From the NCBI GenBank assembly GCA_035285585.1, contig JAYKGU010000079.1, positions 1 through 64,000 on the forward strand: a stretch of 64,000 bases of DNA, in the 5' to 3' direction. This document shows positions 1-9,044 of this stretch, piece by piece (positions within the stretch are counted from its first letter, which is position 1; every line of letters begins with the position of its first letter). The DNA is from JAYKGU01 sp035285585. GTDB lineage: Bacteria; Cyanobacteriota; Cyanobacteriia; CAKZMO01. Under the pieces are notes generated by a model that was given only the letters and a program-made list of their open reading frames with translations, made no database searches and was not told where the DNA came from. Both the position numbers and the translations under genes were made by a program.

Positions 1-210
1 AACCGGAATCTTGAAAACCGGCATAGTACGATTATATCAGAGATGACGGGAACTAAAGTTCCCAAGTCGCTTTTCCACCTCGCTCTAAAGAGACGAGGCT
101 ATCAAGCTCCCGAGCTATTCCTGTATATTGTCTCAGTATCGTCACAAAATGACCCTGCCGCCATAGAATAGTGTAGTTTACCGTATCGGTATGACAGGGA
201 CGACCCACTT

Positions 211-963
211 GTGAAGTTATTTGTTTTTCATACGCCTGAACAAACTCCAATCGACGGGGTTCCTGACTGTGCGATCGCCGTTGATGTGCTTCGGGCCACC
301 ACCACCATCTCTGCAGCGCTGGCAAATGGGGCCGAAGCGGTGCAGACGTTTAGCAGCATCGACACCCTGATGCAGACTAGCGACCAGTGGCCGCCCAGTA
401 AGCGTGTTCTCGCCGGAGAACGGGGCGGGGCCAAGCTGGACAATTTTGATCTGGGGAACTCCCCCCTCGACTGCACGCCGGAGCGGGTACAGGGGAAGCG
501 GTTATTTTTAAGCACGACAAACGGCACCCGATGCCTGGAGCGCATTAGTGCCGCTAAAGCTGTGCTGGCGGCGGCCCTGGTCAATCGCCATGTTGTGGTG
601 GACTACCTGCTGGCTAATCGCCCGGAGGTTGTTTGGATTGTCGGGTCTGGCTGGGAAGGTAGCTATTCACTGGAAGATACGGTGTGTGCGGGGGCGATCG
701 CCCATGCCCTGACCCAGCGGCTGGAGCAACTGGGCGCACATTCCCTGGAAGAAACCCTGGGCAATGACGAGGTGATGGGGGCGATCGCCCTGTATCTGCA
801 GTGGAGCGACCAGCTTTTAACCCTGATGTCCCACGCCAGCCACGGCAAGCGGCTGTTGCGGCTCGACTGCCACGATGACCTGAAATTTTGCGCGCAGACA
901 GATGTTCTTGACATTCTGCCTTACCAACGCGAGGCTGGGGTGCTGGTTAGCCACCCCAGTTAG
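211..963 (+). CDS. comB: 2-phosphosulfolactate phosphatase family protein (ComB-like)
   Basis: A 250-residue protein with the ComB fold signature: an AVDVLRATTT segment near residue 24, a GERGG motif near residue 69 and STTNGT near residue 101. In methanogens ComB removes phosphate from 2-phosphosulfolactate during coenzyme M synthesis. Cyanobacteria carry homologues although they make no coenzyme M, so the true substrate here is unknown. The start is GTG with only a weak ribosome site. It converges on tkt across a shared hairpin terminator. Family assignment is firm; the in vivo reaction is inference. Confidence 0.85.
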   Translation: MKLFVFHTPEQTPIDGVPDCAIAVDVLRATTTISAALANGAEAVQTFSSIDTLMQTSDQWPPSKRVLAGERGGAKLDNFDLGNSPLDCTPERVQGKRLFLSTTNGTRCLERISAAKAVLAAALVNRHVVVDYLLANRPEVVWIVGSGWEGSYSLEDTVCAGAIAHALTQRLEQLGAHSLEETLGNDEVMGAIALYLQWSDQLLTLMSHASHGKRLLRLDCHDDLKFCAQTDVLDILPYQREAGVLVSHPS

Positions 964-1012
964 TTCTCGCCGATATTACTCCGGCACTTGTGTTGCTGTT
1001 ATCAGGGGTTTA

Positions 1013-1047
1013 AAGGGGCGTTTTGTAAAGCGCCCCTTCCCTGTTTT
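1013..1047. terminator. Shared hairpin between comB and tkt
   Basis: AAGGGGCG (1013-1020) pairs perfectly with CGCCCCTT (1031-1038) around a 10-nt loop. A T5 run follows at 1043-1047 on the plus strand. It lies between two convergent stop codons and can serve both transcripts. Confidence 0.65.
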
Positions 1048-1052
1048 TGACC

Positions 1053-3059
1053 TTAGCCGAGCAGTGCCTTCGCCTTCGCCAGGACGTTGTCCACCGTGAA
1101 GCCAAACTTCTCCATGCAGACGCCGCCCGGTGCCGATGCGCCAAAGTGATCGATGCTCACCGTTGCGCCCTCAGTGCCGACGTACCGACACCAGCCGAAA
1201 GCTGAAGCCGCTTCAACAGCAAGCCGCTTGGTGACGGCCTTGGGTAGGACAGACTCCTTGTATTCAGCATCCTGGGCCTCAAACAGCTCCCAAGAGGGCA
1301 TGGAGACCACCCGGACTTTTTTGCCCTCGCTGCGCAGCACTTTTGCCGCCTCGACGCAGAGGGAAAGCTCACTGCCAGTGCCGATGAGCAGAAGATCGAG
1401 GGTGCCCTCGTCATCTGAGATGATGTAAGCGCCCTTCGCCACGCCTTCGATGGAGGTTTCATCGTAATTGGGCAGATTCTGGCGGGTGAAGGCAATCAGC
1501 GTCGGGGCCTTGCGGCTTTCGACCGCGATCTTGTAGGCACCGGAAACCTCATTGCCATCGGCGGGACGAATGACAGTCAGGTTGGGAATGACCCGCAGCG
1601 ACGCTATGGTTTCCACGGGTTGGTGGGTAGGGCCGTCTTCTCCCAGACCGACGGAATCGTGGGTCATTACGTAAATGACGCCCGCTTGGGAAAGGGCAGA
1701 CAGGCGAATGGCCGCCCGCATGTAGTCAGCAAATACCAGGAAGGTGGCGCAGTAGGGAACAAGTCCCGAATTGTGGAGGGCGATGCCGTTGCAGATTGCC
1801 CCCATGCCATGCTCCCGTACGCCAAACCGCAGGTTGCGATTTTCATACTGGCCCTTCTGGAAATCGCCCGAAATCTTCAGCTCCGTCAGGTTGGAGTGGG
1901 TGAGGTCAGCCGAGCCACCAATCAGTTCGGGCAGGGCCGGGGCGATCGCATTCAAGGTTGCCTGGGAGTGCTTGCGGGTAGCCGTTCCTTTATCTGCACT
2001 GGTAAAGGTTGGCAGGGTATCTGCCCAGTTCTCCGGCAGGGTGCCGCTCAGCATGCGCTCGAACTCGGCGGCATCTTCTGGATACTTGGTGCGGTAGGTG
2101 GCCATGGCCTCCTGCCATTCGGCTTCATAGCCTGCACCCCGCTCAACGGCCTGGCGGAAACGGTTCATTACGTCATCGGGAATGACAAAGGGTTCGTAAT
2201 CCCAGCCCAGGTTCTTGCGGGTTGCTTCGATTTCATCGTCACCCAGGGCTGCGCCGTGAATCCCAGCTGTATTAGCTTTGTTGGGGGAACCATAGCCGAT
2301 GGTGGTAGTGACCTTGATCAGGGAAGGGCGGTCGGTCACGGCTTTGGCTGCTTCCAGGGCTTTTTGAAGGCCTTCCAGATCGGTGTTGCCGTCTGCGACG
2401 TGCTGCACGTGCCAGCCATAGGCTTCGAAGCGCTTGGCCACATCTTCGGTAAAGGCGATGTCGGTGGAGCCGTCAATGGAGATATGGTTGTCGTCGTACA
2501 TGGCGATCAGCTTACCCAGGCCCAGGTGGCCAGCCAGAGAACAGGCTTCTCCGGAAACCCCTTCCATGTTGCAGCCGTCTCCCAAAATGACGTAGGTGTA
2601 GTGATCCACCACCGTGCAGTCAGGTTTGTTGAACCGGGCCGCCAAATGGGCTTCTGCCATGGCCAGACCGACCGCGTTAGCAATTCCCTGACCCAACGGC
2701 CCCGTGGTGACTTCAACCCCAGGGGTTTCAAAGTTTTCGGGGTGGCCAGGGGTTTTGGACCCCCACTGGCGGAAATTCTTAATTTCGTCCAGGGTAACGC
2801 TGTCATAGCCCGTCAGGTAGAGCAGCGCATATTGCAGCATGCAGCCATGACCAGCAGAGAGGACGAAGCGATCGCGATTGAACCACTGGGGGTTCTTGGG
2901 ATTGAATCGCATGAACTGATCCCAAAGCACAAACGCCATCGGCGCTGCGCCCATCGGCAAGCCCGGATGACCCGATTTGGCTTTTTCAACGGCGTCAATT
3001 GCTAGAAATCGAATGGAATTAATGCAAAGATCTTCAAGGGACTGGGATACGACTGCCAT
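1053..3059 (-). CDS. tkt: Transketolase
   Basis: A thiamine-diphosphate enzyme of the Calvin cycle and pentose phosphate pathway that moves two-carbon units between sugar phosphates in the cytosol. The translation shows HPGLPMGAAP near the N-terminus, the GDGCMEGVS-like ThDP motif (here GDGCNMEGVS), the pyrimidine-domain VREHGMGAICNG and the SVGLGEDGPTHQP segment. I place the start at the ATG at 3059 (MAVVSQSLEDL), preceded by a GAGAAAG ribosome site, rather than at an upstream in-frame codon at 3125. That gives 668 residues, the usual size. It is the last gene of acpP-fabF-tkt, an order common in cyanobacteria, but a 470-base gap with repeats separates it from fabF. Confidence 0.97.
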   Translation of the reverse strand: MAVVSQSLEDLCINSIRFLAIDAVEKAKSGHPGLPMGAAPMAFVLWDQFMRFNPKNPQWFNRDRFVLSAGHGCMLQYALLYLTGYDSVTLDEIKNFRQWGSKTPGHPENFETPGVEVTTGPLGQGIANAVGLAMAEAHLAARFNKPDCTVVDHYTYVILGDGCNMEGVSGEACSLAGHLGLGKLIAMYDDNHISIDGSTDIAFTEDVAKRFEAYGWHVQHVADGNTDLEGLQKALEAAKAVTDRPSLIKVTTTIGYGSPNKANTAGIHGAALGDDEIEATRKNLGWDYEPFVIPDDVMNRFRQAVERGAGYEAEWQEAMATYRTKYPEDAAEFERMLSGTLPENWADTLPTFTSADKGTATRKHSQATLNAIAPALPELIGGSADLTHSNLTELKISGDFQKGQYENRNLRFGVREHGMGAICNGIALHNSGLVPYCATFLVFADYMRAAIRLSALSQAGVIYVMTHDSVGLGEDGPTHQPVETIASLRVIPNLTVIRPADGNEVSGAYKIAVESRKAPTLIAFTRQNLPNYDETSIEGVAKGAYIISDDEGTLDLLLIGTGSELSLCVEAAKVLRSEGKKVRVVSMPSWELFEAQDAEYKESVLPKAVTKRLAVEAASAFGWCRYVGTEGATVSIDHFGASAPGGVCMEKFGFTVDNVLAKAKALLG

Positions 3060-3529
3060 AACTTTCTCTATTGAAACGACGATATGGGTGAATGCTTGCC
3101 GGACAAATTCACATAGGTGAGCCAATAGTGCGCTAAAGGCTAGACGCTAAGGATTAATCGTCATCGCTGTGACCCTACGATGAGTTTCATCATCCCACCA
3201 GACGAGATCCTCAGGCAAGGGCGAGCTGTGGTCAGTGTGGCTCAGATAGGTCGACGATCTGGAATGGAAGCGATCGCGTCTATCTGAGTACACACTCACA
3301 AATAGGTAACTATACTTACCCAATTATTTAACCAGTCTATACCCTACCGACATAAATCTCTATAAGTAGGTCAGCACAATTAAATAGGTGAGCCATTGCG
3401 CCCTCACCCCAAACACCTCTCCCAAAAAGGGCGAGGGGCTTTGAAGCGATTAGGCAGCTCTGGCTCCCCTTCTCCCAACTTGGGAGAAGGGGCTGGGGGA
3501 TGAGGGCTATGTCCGTGCCAAATGACCCA
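3060..3529. other. Intergenic region between tkt and fabF
   Basis: No gene seen. The first half is the probable tkt leader and promoter region. The second half is repeat DNA: a 23-bp fragment of repeat family B (3363-3385) fused directly to a copy of repeat family A (3390-3533). Confidence 0.7.
3363..3385. repeat. Fragment of repeat family B
   Basis: These 23 bases match the left end of the copy at 7952-8039 (AAGTAGGTCAGCACAATTAA core). The remainder is missing, and the fragment abuts repeat family A, suggesting nested insertion or deletion. Confidence 0.6.
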
Positions 3530-3533
3530 CTAG
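3390..3533. repeat. Repeat family A, copy 1 (144 bp, hairpin-forming)
   Basis: Nearly identical, over the same 144-base length, to 52194-52337; I count about five differences. It holds a 13-bp hairpin with arms CCCCTTCTCCCAA and TTGGGAGAAGGGG at about 3463-3489, and a second GC-rich imperfect hairpin near the left end. Its right end, CCACTAG, supplies the TAG stop of fabF on the minus strand. Confidence 0.85.
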
Positions 3534-4789
3534 TTGCGGTATTTGCGGAAAGCCAGCGTAACGTTATGGCCGCCAAAGCCAAATGAATTTGATAGAGCCA
3601 CATCCATGGGCAGGGGCCGACTGACGTTGGGCACGTAGTCTAAGTCGCAGGCCGGGTCAGGATTTTCTAAATTAATGGTAGGCGGCACCCGATCATGGGC
3701 GATCGCCATCACCGTTGCCACGGCTTCAATTCCACCAGAACCACCCAGGAGGTGACCCGTCATGGATTTGGTAGAGCTGATGGCCACCTGGTGGGCATGG
3801 GCACCGAGGGCAGATTTGATCGCCGCAGTTTCGGTGGAATCATTGGCGGGGGTACTGGTGCCGTGGGCGTTAATATACGTAACTTGCTCCGGCCCCACGC
3901 CCGCATCTTTGAGAGCAAGCTGAATGGCCCGAGCCGCTCCCACACCACCAGGAACGGGGGAGGTCATGTGGTAAGCATCACAGGTCATGCCGTAGCCAAT
4001 GACTTCAGCATAGATGCGCGCCCCCCGACTGCGGGCATGCTCCAGCTCTTCCAGGATGAGGATGCCAACGCCTTCCCCCATAACAAATCCGTCGCGATCG
4101 CGATCAAACGGACGTGAGGCGTGGGATGGATCGTCATTGCGAGTTGATAATGCCTTTGCAGAAGCAAAGCCCGCCAAAGAGAGGGGCGTCACGGCGGCTT
4201 CGGTACCTCCACAGATCATGGCCTGGACATAGCCCCGCTGCACCAGGCGAAACGCATCACCCACAGCGTTTGACCCCGCCGCACAGGCCGTTACCGGGCA
4301 GGAGTTTGGCCCTTTTGCCCCCGTGTGAATGGCCGTCAATCCAGCCGCCATATTGGCGATCATAGTCGGAATCATAAAGGGACTGCAGCGGTCAGGCCCA
4401 CGCATCAACAGCACCTCTTGCTGCTCTTCCAGAACCTTCAGCCCTCCAATGCCAGTTCCAATCATGACACCCACCTGTTCGGCATTGAGGTCGGTAATTT
4501 CCAGCCCTGCATCGACAAGCGCTTGCTTACTGGCGGATACCCCAAACTGAGCAAACCGATCCATGCGTTTGGCCTCTTTTCGATCCATATATTGCAGCGG
4601 ATCGAACTCCTTGACCTCACCAGCAATGCGACAGGCGTGGCGAGAGGCATCGAACAGCGTGATCGGTGCAATGCCGCTGCGCCCCTCCATTAGCCCTAGC
4701 CAGTAATCTTCTGGAGTATTTCCCAACGGAGTAATCGCACCAAGCCCGGTGACGACAACACGCTTGTTTTCAGTGTCAGAATATGTCAT
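3530..4789 (-). CDS. fabF: 3-oxoacyl-[acyl-carrier-protein] synthase II
   Basis: Condensing enzyme of fatty acid elongation that extends acyl-ACP with malonyl-ACP. The thiolase fold shows the nucleophile Cys169 in TACAAGSNA, the first catalytic His in NAHGTSTP, the second in MTGHLLGGSG, and the C-terminal SFGFGGHN motif. Length 419 is typical. The gene lies 180 bases downstream of acpP, its substrate carrier, on the same strand. Its TAG stop is formed exactly by the end of repeat family A, yet the C-terminus looks complete. Confidence 0.97.
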   Translation of the reverse strand: MTYSDTENKRVVVTGLGAITPLGNTPEDYWLGLMEGRSGIAPITLFDASRHACRIAGEVKEFDPLQYMDRKEAKRMDRFAQFGVSASKQALVDAGLEITDLNAEQVGVMIGTGIGGLKVLEEQQEVLLMRGPDRCSPFMIPTMIANMAAGLTAIHTGAKGPNSCPVTACAAGSNAVGDAFRLVQRGYVQAMICGGTEAAVTPLSLAGFASAKALSTRNDDPSHASRPFDRDRDGFVMGEGVGILILEELEHARSRGARIYAEVIGYGMTCDAYHMTSPVPGGVGAARAIQLALKDAGVGPEQVTYINAHGTSTPANDSTETAAIKSALGAHAHQVAISSTKSMTGHLLGGSGGIEAVATVMAIAHDRVPPTINLENPDPACDLDYVPNVSRPLPMDVALSNSFGFGGHNVTLAFRKYRN

Positions 4790-4969
4790 GGTTCCAGCTT
4801 TTAGGATGGCAAAATCCAGGTGCGTCGGTTAACTAAGTGGGGGTGAGGATTAGGGAAGATGGGGGTGGTCATGAAAGAGAATTTCGCGGCAGCTCGCCAG
4901 ACAAAGCTCTGGCGCTAAACCACCCTCACGCTGGTTTGTAAATCGGTTAAAGATGGGTGAACGACGGGA

Positions 4970-5215
4970 TCAGACGGCGGCCTTGTCGCTGATATAGTCA
5001 ACGGCGGCTTGCACCGTAGCGATATTCTCGGCGGCCTCGTCTGGAATTTCGATGTCGAACTCTTCTTCCAGAGCCATGACTAATTCAACTGTATCGAGGG
5101 AATCCGCACCCAGATCATTCGCGAAGCTCGCCTCTGGCTTAACCTCAGCTTCATCCACACCGAGCTGTTCACAAACAATTTTCTTAACCTTTTGAAAGAT
5201 CTCGTCCTGACTCAT
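4970..5215 (-). CDS. acpP: Acyl carrier protein
   Basis: An 81-residue acidic carrier protein for fatty acid synthesis. Ser39 in GADSLDTVELVMALEEEF is the phosphopantetheine attachment site. A strong ribosome site (AAGGAG, 5 bases before the ATG) precedes it. It heads the acpP-fabF-tkt set and is divergent from the HdrB-like gene. Confidence 0.97.
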   Translation of the reverse strand: MSQDEIFQKVKKIVCEQLGVDEAEVKPEASFANDLGADSLDTVELVMALEEEFDIEIPDEAAENIATVQAAVDYISDKAAV

Positions 5216-5586
5216 GGTTCTCCTTACTAAAGATCGTTGCAGCAGCTAATATTAAACCATTCCCCCGATCGTTTAACATCCAGCATTCGATGCACTAAAA
5301 GCACTACCGAAATTTGCCGTAGATTTCGACGTCAACCTTTAGCCGTTCATCGGTTCCTAATGCTACCGGCTTGTTTCAAGGGTAACGCCCAAGCCCTGCG
5401 CTACGGTTACATGCCAGGCGGGGGAGGCAGGGCATTTCTCCATCTTATCTGAAAGCGTGACCAGAGTTGTCGGCGCGTTTTCAGGAAGTTGTGGGAGGGG
5501 GCGATCGCCCATCCATGGGTTGCCCCTTTTCGTTCACACAGCCCTCAGTCCAGGTGTTAGACTCGTCGATGAAATATTGACGTACC
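5216..5586. other. Divergent intergenic region, acpP / HdrB-like gene
   Basis: 371 bases that must hold both promoters. Apart from the acpP ribosome site I see no coding potential, repeat or convincing promoter hexamers. Confidence 0.5.
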
Positions 5587-6552
5587 ATGACTCCAACCTC
5601 TTCAATTTCTTCATCGCCTGAAACTTCCCAATCAGCTGCTGCCGCCCCTGTGCCACAGCCCCTCCGATATGCGTACTATCCCGGTTGTGTCGCCCAGGGA
5701 GCCTGTCGTGAGCTTGACTGGTCTACCCAAGCTCTGGCCCAGGCTTTGGGAATTGAGCTAATTGAGCTTAAAAAAGCATCCTGCTGTGGTTCCGGCACCT
5801 TCAAGGAAGATTCGTCACTGCTCGAAGATACGGTGAATGCCCGTAATATTGCGCTGGCCGAGTCCTTAAATTTGCCCCTGCTTACCCATTGCAGCACCTG
5901 CCAGGGGGTAATCGGGCATGTGGATGAGCGCTTGAAAGAATTTCAGCAGAGCAATCCCGCCTATCTCAATCAAGTAAATGGGCTGCTCGAGCAGCAGGGC
6001 TGTGCACCCTATCGCGGCACAACAGATGTCAAGCATTTACTGTGGGTGCTCGTAAACGATTACGGCCTGGAATCGATTCAGCGGCGGGTCACCCGTGCCC
6101 TGAGCGGCTTGAAGTGTGCTTCTTTCTATGGGTGCTACTTGCTGCGATCGCAACAGGGTCGTCGCTATGACGATCCCCACAACCCTCAGTCCATGGAAAA
6201 CCTGTTTTGTGCGGTTGGGGCAAAACCGGTTTACTACCGGGGGCGGACCCAGTGCTGCGGCTGGCCCATCTCTAGCTACGCCACCAACGAGTCGTTTACA
6301 ATGGCCGGTCGCCATATTCAAGAGGCGATCGCCGCTGGGGCCGATTGCCTGGTAACGCCCTGTCCACTGTGCCATCTCAATTTAGATTCCCGTCAACCAG
6401 AAGTCGAACGGGTGATTGGCCAACCTCTGGGTTTGCCTGTTCTCCATCTGCCGCAGCTTGTGGCGCTGGCCCTGGGGTTGCCCCCCAGGCAACTGGGGCT
6501 TGACCGTCATATCGTCTCCACGCGCCCGGTGCTCGAAAAGCTGGGGCTGTAG
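5587..6552 (+). CDS. HdrB-like CCG-domain iron-sulfur protein
   Basis: 321 residues with two cysteine-rich CCG domains: YYPGCVAQGACRE...CCGSG in the N-terminal half, and FYGCYLLR...CCGWPIS...CPLCHLNLDSRQ in the C-terminal half. This is the architecture of heterodisulfide reductase subunit B and of the membrane-anchor-like subunit SdhE of atypical succinate dehydrogenases. Cyanobacteria have one such gene, often annotated as an HdrB or succinate dehydrogenase subunit. A role in thiol/disulfide or quinone-linked electron transfer is inference. A Gln/Ala/Pro-rich N-terminal extension of about 30 residues precedes the first domain. Confidence 0.85.
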   Translation: MTPTSSISSSPETSQSAAAAPVPQPLRYAYYPGCVAQGACRELDWSTQALAQALGIELIELKKASCCGSGTFKEDSSLLEDTVNARNIALAESLNLPLLTHCSTCQGVIGHVDERLKEFQQSNPAYLNQVNGLLEQQGCAPYRGTTDVKHLLWVLVNDYGLESIQRRVTRALSGLKCASFYGCYLLRSQQGRRYDDPHNPQSMENLFCAVGAKPVYYRGRTQCCGWPISSYATNESFTMAGRHIQEAIAAGADCLVTPCPLCHLNLDSRQPEVERVIGQPLGLPVLHLPQLVALALGLPPRQLGLDRHIVSTRPVLEKLGL

Positions 6553-6562
6553 CTGTATTTGT

Positions 6563-6602
6563 TACAGCCCGCCCTATGCAGCGGCGGGCCAGATCATTTT
6601 TC
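6563..6602 (+). terminator. Probable terminator after the HdrB-like gene
   Basis: GCCCGCC and GGCGGGC form a short GC-rich stem (about 6567-6589), followed after a few bases by a T5 run. A competing pairing (GGGCTGTA with TACAGCCC) overlaps the stop codon. Moderate support only. Confidence 0.4.
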
Positions 6603-6696
6603 CAAAATATTACAGTTGATTTACAAATCAGGTGCGCCACCCCAGATTAGCTATAGTACAATTGAACTGTAGCTAACGAATTTGAGGCGGCGGGCC

Positions 6697-7935
6697 ATGA
6701 ACGAGACGCAAGCTGAAATCAAGCGAATTCAGGCAAAACTGCAGGAGCTTGGGCAGAATACGCGGCGCAAGTCCCTGCGTTCGGCCCAATTGGCGACACC
6801 TCCCCCATCTCCTGGGCGATCGCCTGATCTCTCAACCGCGGTAGCGACAGCGCGTTACCCTGAACTGGACTTGCCCGGAGGCGATCGCTACTCCTCGCGG
6901 GGAACGCCTACAGACTTGGAATCAGGGTTACGGCTGTCCTCCCAGACAGGCTTGGGGTACGTAGAACCAGGCGCGATTCCGGATGCGCTGCCTCCATTGG
7001 TGCCAAAGCAGCCCAAGGACGGTCAGTTTAATTCTACTGACTGGGAGGATTGTCCGCCTGGAAGCAAGTCGGCTCCAGCCTTCGTGGGGCGATCGCCAGA
7101 AGGCATTGGTACCCAGGGGGCGGCTGCTACAGATGGCCAGCAGCTCGATCAGCAGGCCCAACTCGTCAATGAACTGGCGTCTGCCCTGGAGACAGCTCTG
7201 CTAGAGATGAAGGTGTTAGCGACCCGGTGGGAGCGTCAGCATCCCCAGCATCCGACCCGTTTGATCTGGGAGAAGCAAGCAACAGGTGGCTCCGATTCTC
7301 TGGGAGGCGATCTGGCCCATGGCTCAACCGTGCCTCACGTCGAACGGGATGCCCAGGGAACGTTTATCCTGAAGACCCGCTCTATCGGGGCGATCGCCCA
7401 CGAAACCCTAACCGCTGCTGGCTTTGCTAATTCAGCACCTGATCCAGGTCAGCTTGCTGAGTGGCGTGCCCAGCAGGTTGCCGATCGGCTGCGGCAGCAA
7501 ACCGCGCTACGCGGTGACGACCAGCGCCCCATCGAAGGAACGGAATTGGCCCGGTTAGATTCAGCCTGGGGCAAATTATTGCGGATGATGACGCGACTGG
7601 GGCGTCAAATGGGTGGGCTATTGGGACTCGATCACACCCGGTCTGGGGGTCGTCCGCGCCATCCTCTGGGGCAGGCTCCTCGCCGAACGCCGACACCAAA
7701 GATTACGGTTCAAGATGCTGTGCTCTGGGTTACCGGAGCGGCGATCGCGCGAGTTGCCCTCGACCTGCTCTTGGCTTCTTACCCTACCCTGTGGCTACCC
7801 GTTGCAGCGATGGTGGTGACACCGGCGGCGATCGCTATTTACTGCACTGCGGTCGATCCCGATTCCAGCTTTACCATGGGGCGTCGCCTCCTGTTTGTCA
7901 TGGTGGGCTTGCTTATTGGCGGACGCCTGTTCTAG
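6697..7935 (+). CDS. Conserved hypothetical protein with C-terminal membrane segments
   Basis: Not recognised by function. 412 residues. The N-terminus (MNETQAEIKRIQAKLQELGQ) is a probable coiled coil, then comes a long low-complexity Pro/Ser/Gly-rich stretch, a helical region near the middle, and two hydrophobic segments close to the C-terminus (about residues 340-375 and 390-412). That suggests a tail-anchored cytoplasmic protein. The ATG at 6697 is chosen over an in-frame TTG at 6682 because GAGGCGG (6684-6690) is properly spaced. A TACAAT hexamer at 6657-6662 could be the -10 element, without a clear -35. Confidence 0.6.
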   Translation: MNETQAEIKRIQAKLQELGQNTRRKSLRSAQLATPPPSPGRSPDLSTAVATARYPELDLPGGDRYSSRGTPTDLESGLRLSSQTGLGYVEPGAIPDALPPLVPKQPKDGQFNSTDWEDCPPGSKSAPAFVGRSPEGIGTQGAAATDGQQLDQQAQLVNELASALETALLEMKVLATRWERQHPQHPTRLIWEKQATGGSDSLGGDLAHGSTVPHVERDAQGTFILKTRSIGAIAHETLTAAGFANSAPDPGQLAEWRAQQVADRLRQQTALRGDDQRPIEGTELARLDSAWGKLLRMMTRLGRQMGGLLGLDHTRSGGRPRHPLGQAPRRTPTPKITVQDAVLWVTGAAIARVALDLLLASYPTLWLPVAAMVVTPAAIAIYCTAVDPDSSFTMGRRLLFVMVGLLIGGRLF

Positions 7936-7951
7936 TTCCGATTTAGTTCCG

Positions 7952-8039
7952 TAAGTAGGTCAGCACAATTAAATTCATGTTAGAAAACCGGGGAGTTCCC
8001 CGGTTTTCTATCCTTCGGTTTTCAATGCAGTTCTACTTA
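7952..8039. repeat. Repeat family B, copy 1 (88 bp)
   Basis: Bounded by AAGTAG and CTACTT, with a central 12-bp hairpin (AGAAAACCGGGG / CCCCGGTTTTCT). Other copies are at 18677-18766, 42930-43010 and 59044-59132. No coding capacity, so it behaves as a MITE-like element. Confidence 0.85.
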
Positions 8040-8057
8040 GTAATGGCGATCGAAGCT

Positions 8058-8450
8058 ATGAAAACTCGCTATACCCAATATTCCACCCTCAAGCCCCTGC
8101 TTGCCGGGGGACTCATGTTTGTATTGGTTGGTGTCCTGATTGACGTTCACGGGGGCCTGTCGGTGGGGCGGCAGGAGCGGCATTTCTACGCCTGCCAGGG
8201 CGATGTCCGCCCAGAGGTGAGCCTTTCGAAGGAGCAGGTGGCCGAGGTATTAACCATCCCCGAACGGGGGGCCAAGCAGCAGGTTCGGGGAATTTTGTCA
8301 GAACCCTACTGCATGCTACCCGATCTCGAAATTCGGTCGGGCGTTAAAGCTGAGCGGGAAGCCTATCCCCTTGCCTTCGATCCCAACACCTGGCTGGTGG
8401 TGCTTTACGAAGGCGAGGAGTATGCAGGCTATCGATTTAGTGGGGATTGA
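8058..8450 (+). CDS. Hypothetical membrane-anchored protein
   Basis: Not recognised. 130 residues with a basic N-terminus and one hydrophobic segment (about residues 12-33), then a soluble domain with the segments VLTIPERG, SEPYCMLPD and FDPNTWLVVLYEGEEY. A one-pass topology with the bulk outside the cytoplasm is likely. Upstream in-frame codons at 7977 and 8043 exist, but the former lies inside repeat B, so I use the ATG at 8058; neither has a clear ribosome site. The gene precedes a second small envelope-type gene on the same strand. Confidence 0.55.
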   Translation: MKTRYTQYSTLKPLLAGGLMFVLVGVLIDVHGGLSVGRQERHFYACQGDVRPEVSLSKEQVAEVLTIPERGAKQQVRGILSEPYCMLPDLEIRSGVKAEREAYPLAFDPNTWLVVLYEGEEYAGYRFSGD

Positions 8451-8487
8451 ATTCTAGCGAGAGTTGACTTCATTACAGGTTGCGTCA

Positions 8488-9012
8488 ATGGCTGTCAGTT
8501 GGTACGGGATAAGGTGGAGGGCTTGGCTGCTGCAGGTATCGCTGGTGGTCAGTGCGATCGCCGGAACGAGCTGCACGACCCCTTTCCCAGCAGAGGAGGC
8601 CCATGTCGTTACCCTCTATCAGGCCTGGGAGCTGCAGCCAGGGGAGCAAATTGCAGGCTATACGGTGGCAGGCAGTTTGGGGGACATTGCCATTGAAATG
8701 GAAGGTCATGCCGCATTTGCACCCTTCAATGGAAAGGTACAGCCCTATGCCAATGCGCCTCAAGACTGTGTGGTGTTTTTGAGTAATGAAGTGCCCGCCT
8801 ACCTATTTCGGCTCTGTGGTTTGAAGCATCCCCGCTATGGATTTCGGCAGGCCGGTGCTGCCATTGGTCGGGCAGAGCAACTGCAGTTTGCAACCCTCCG
8901 TCAGCAGCCTGATGGTACCTGGGCGCTGGTGGAGCCGTCCAGTGAAATCTTGGAACGGGTCTTGAAACGTCCTTCTCCCAATCAGGAGCGTGAGAAAACC
9001 GGTGTACCATAA
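8488..9012 (+). CDS. Hypothetical exported or lipid-anchored protein
   Basis: Not recognised. 174 residues with an N-terminal hydrophobic stretch ending SAIAGTSC at about residues 22-29, which could be a signal peptide with a poor lipobox. The mature part holds YQAWELQPGEQIAGYTVAG and a glycine-rich central segment, probably beta-rich. The ATG at 8488 is preferred to a TTG at 8464. It sits 37 bases after the preceding gene and 32 before the NAGPA-type lipoprotein, so the three may be co-transcribed. Confidence 0.5.
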   Translation: MAVSWYGIRWRAWLLQVSLVVSAIAGTSCTTPFPAEEAHVVTLYQAWELQPGEQIAGYTVAGSLGDIAIEMEGHAAFAPFNGKVQPYANAPQDCVVFLSNEVPAYLFRLCGLKHPRYGFRQAGAAIGRAEQLQFATLRQQPDGTWALVEPSSEILERVLKRPSPNQEREKTGVP

Positions 9013-9044
9013 TCTAGAATGCCTGGTTCAGGAGGAACTTTTTG

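Noticed and set aside
1620..3005. A 461-codon open frame on the plus strand opposite tkt
   Set aside because: It is the antisense shadow of a high-GC gene; transketolase on the minus strand explains the region fully and the shadow has no recognisable domain.
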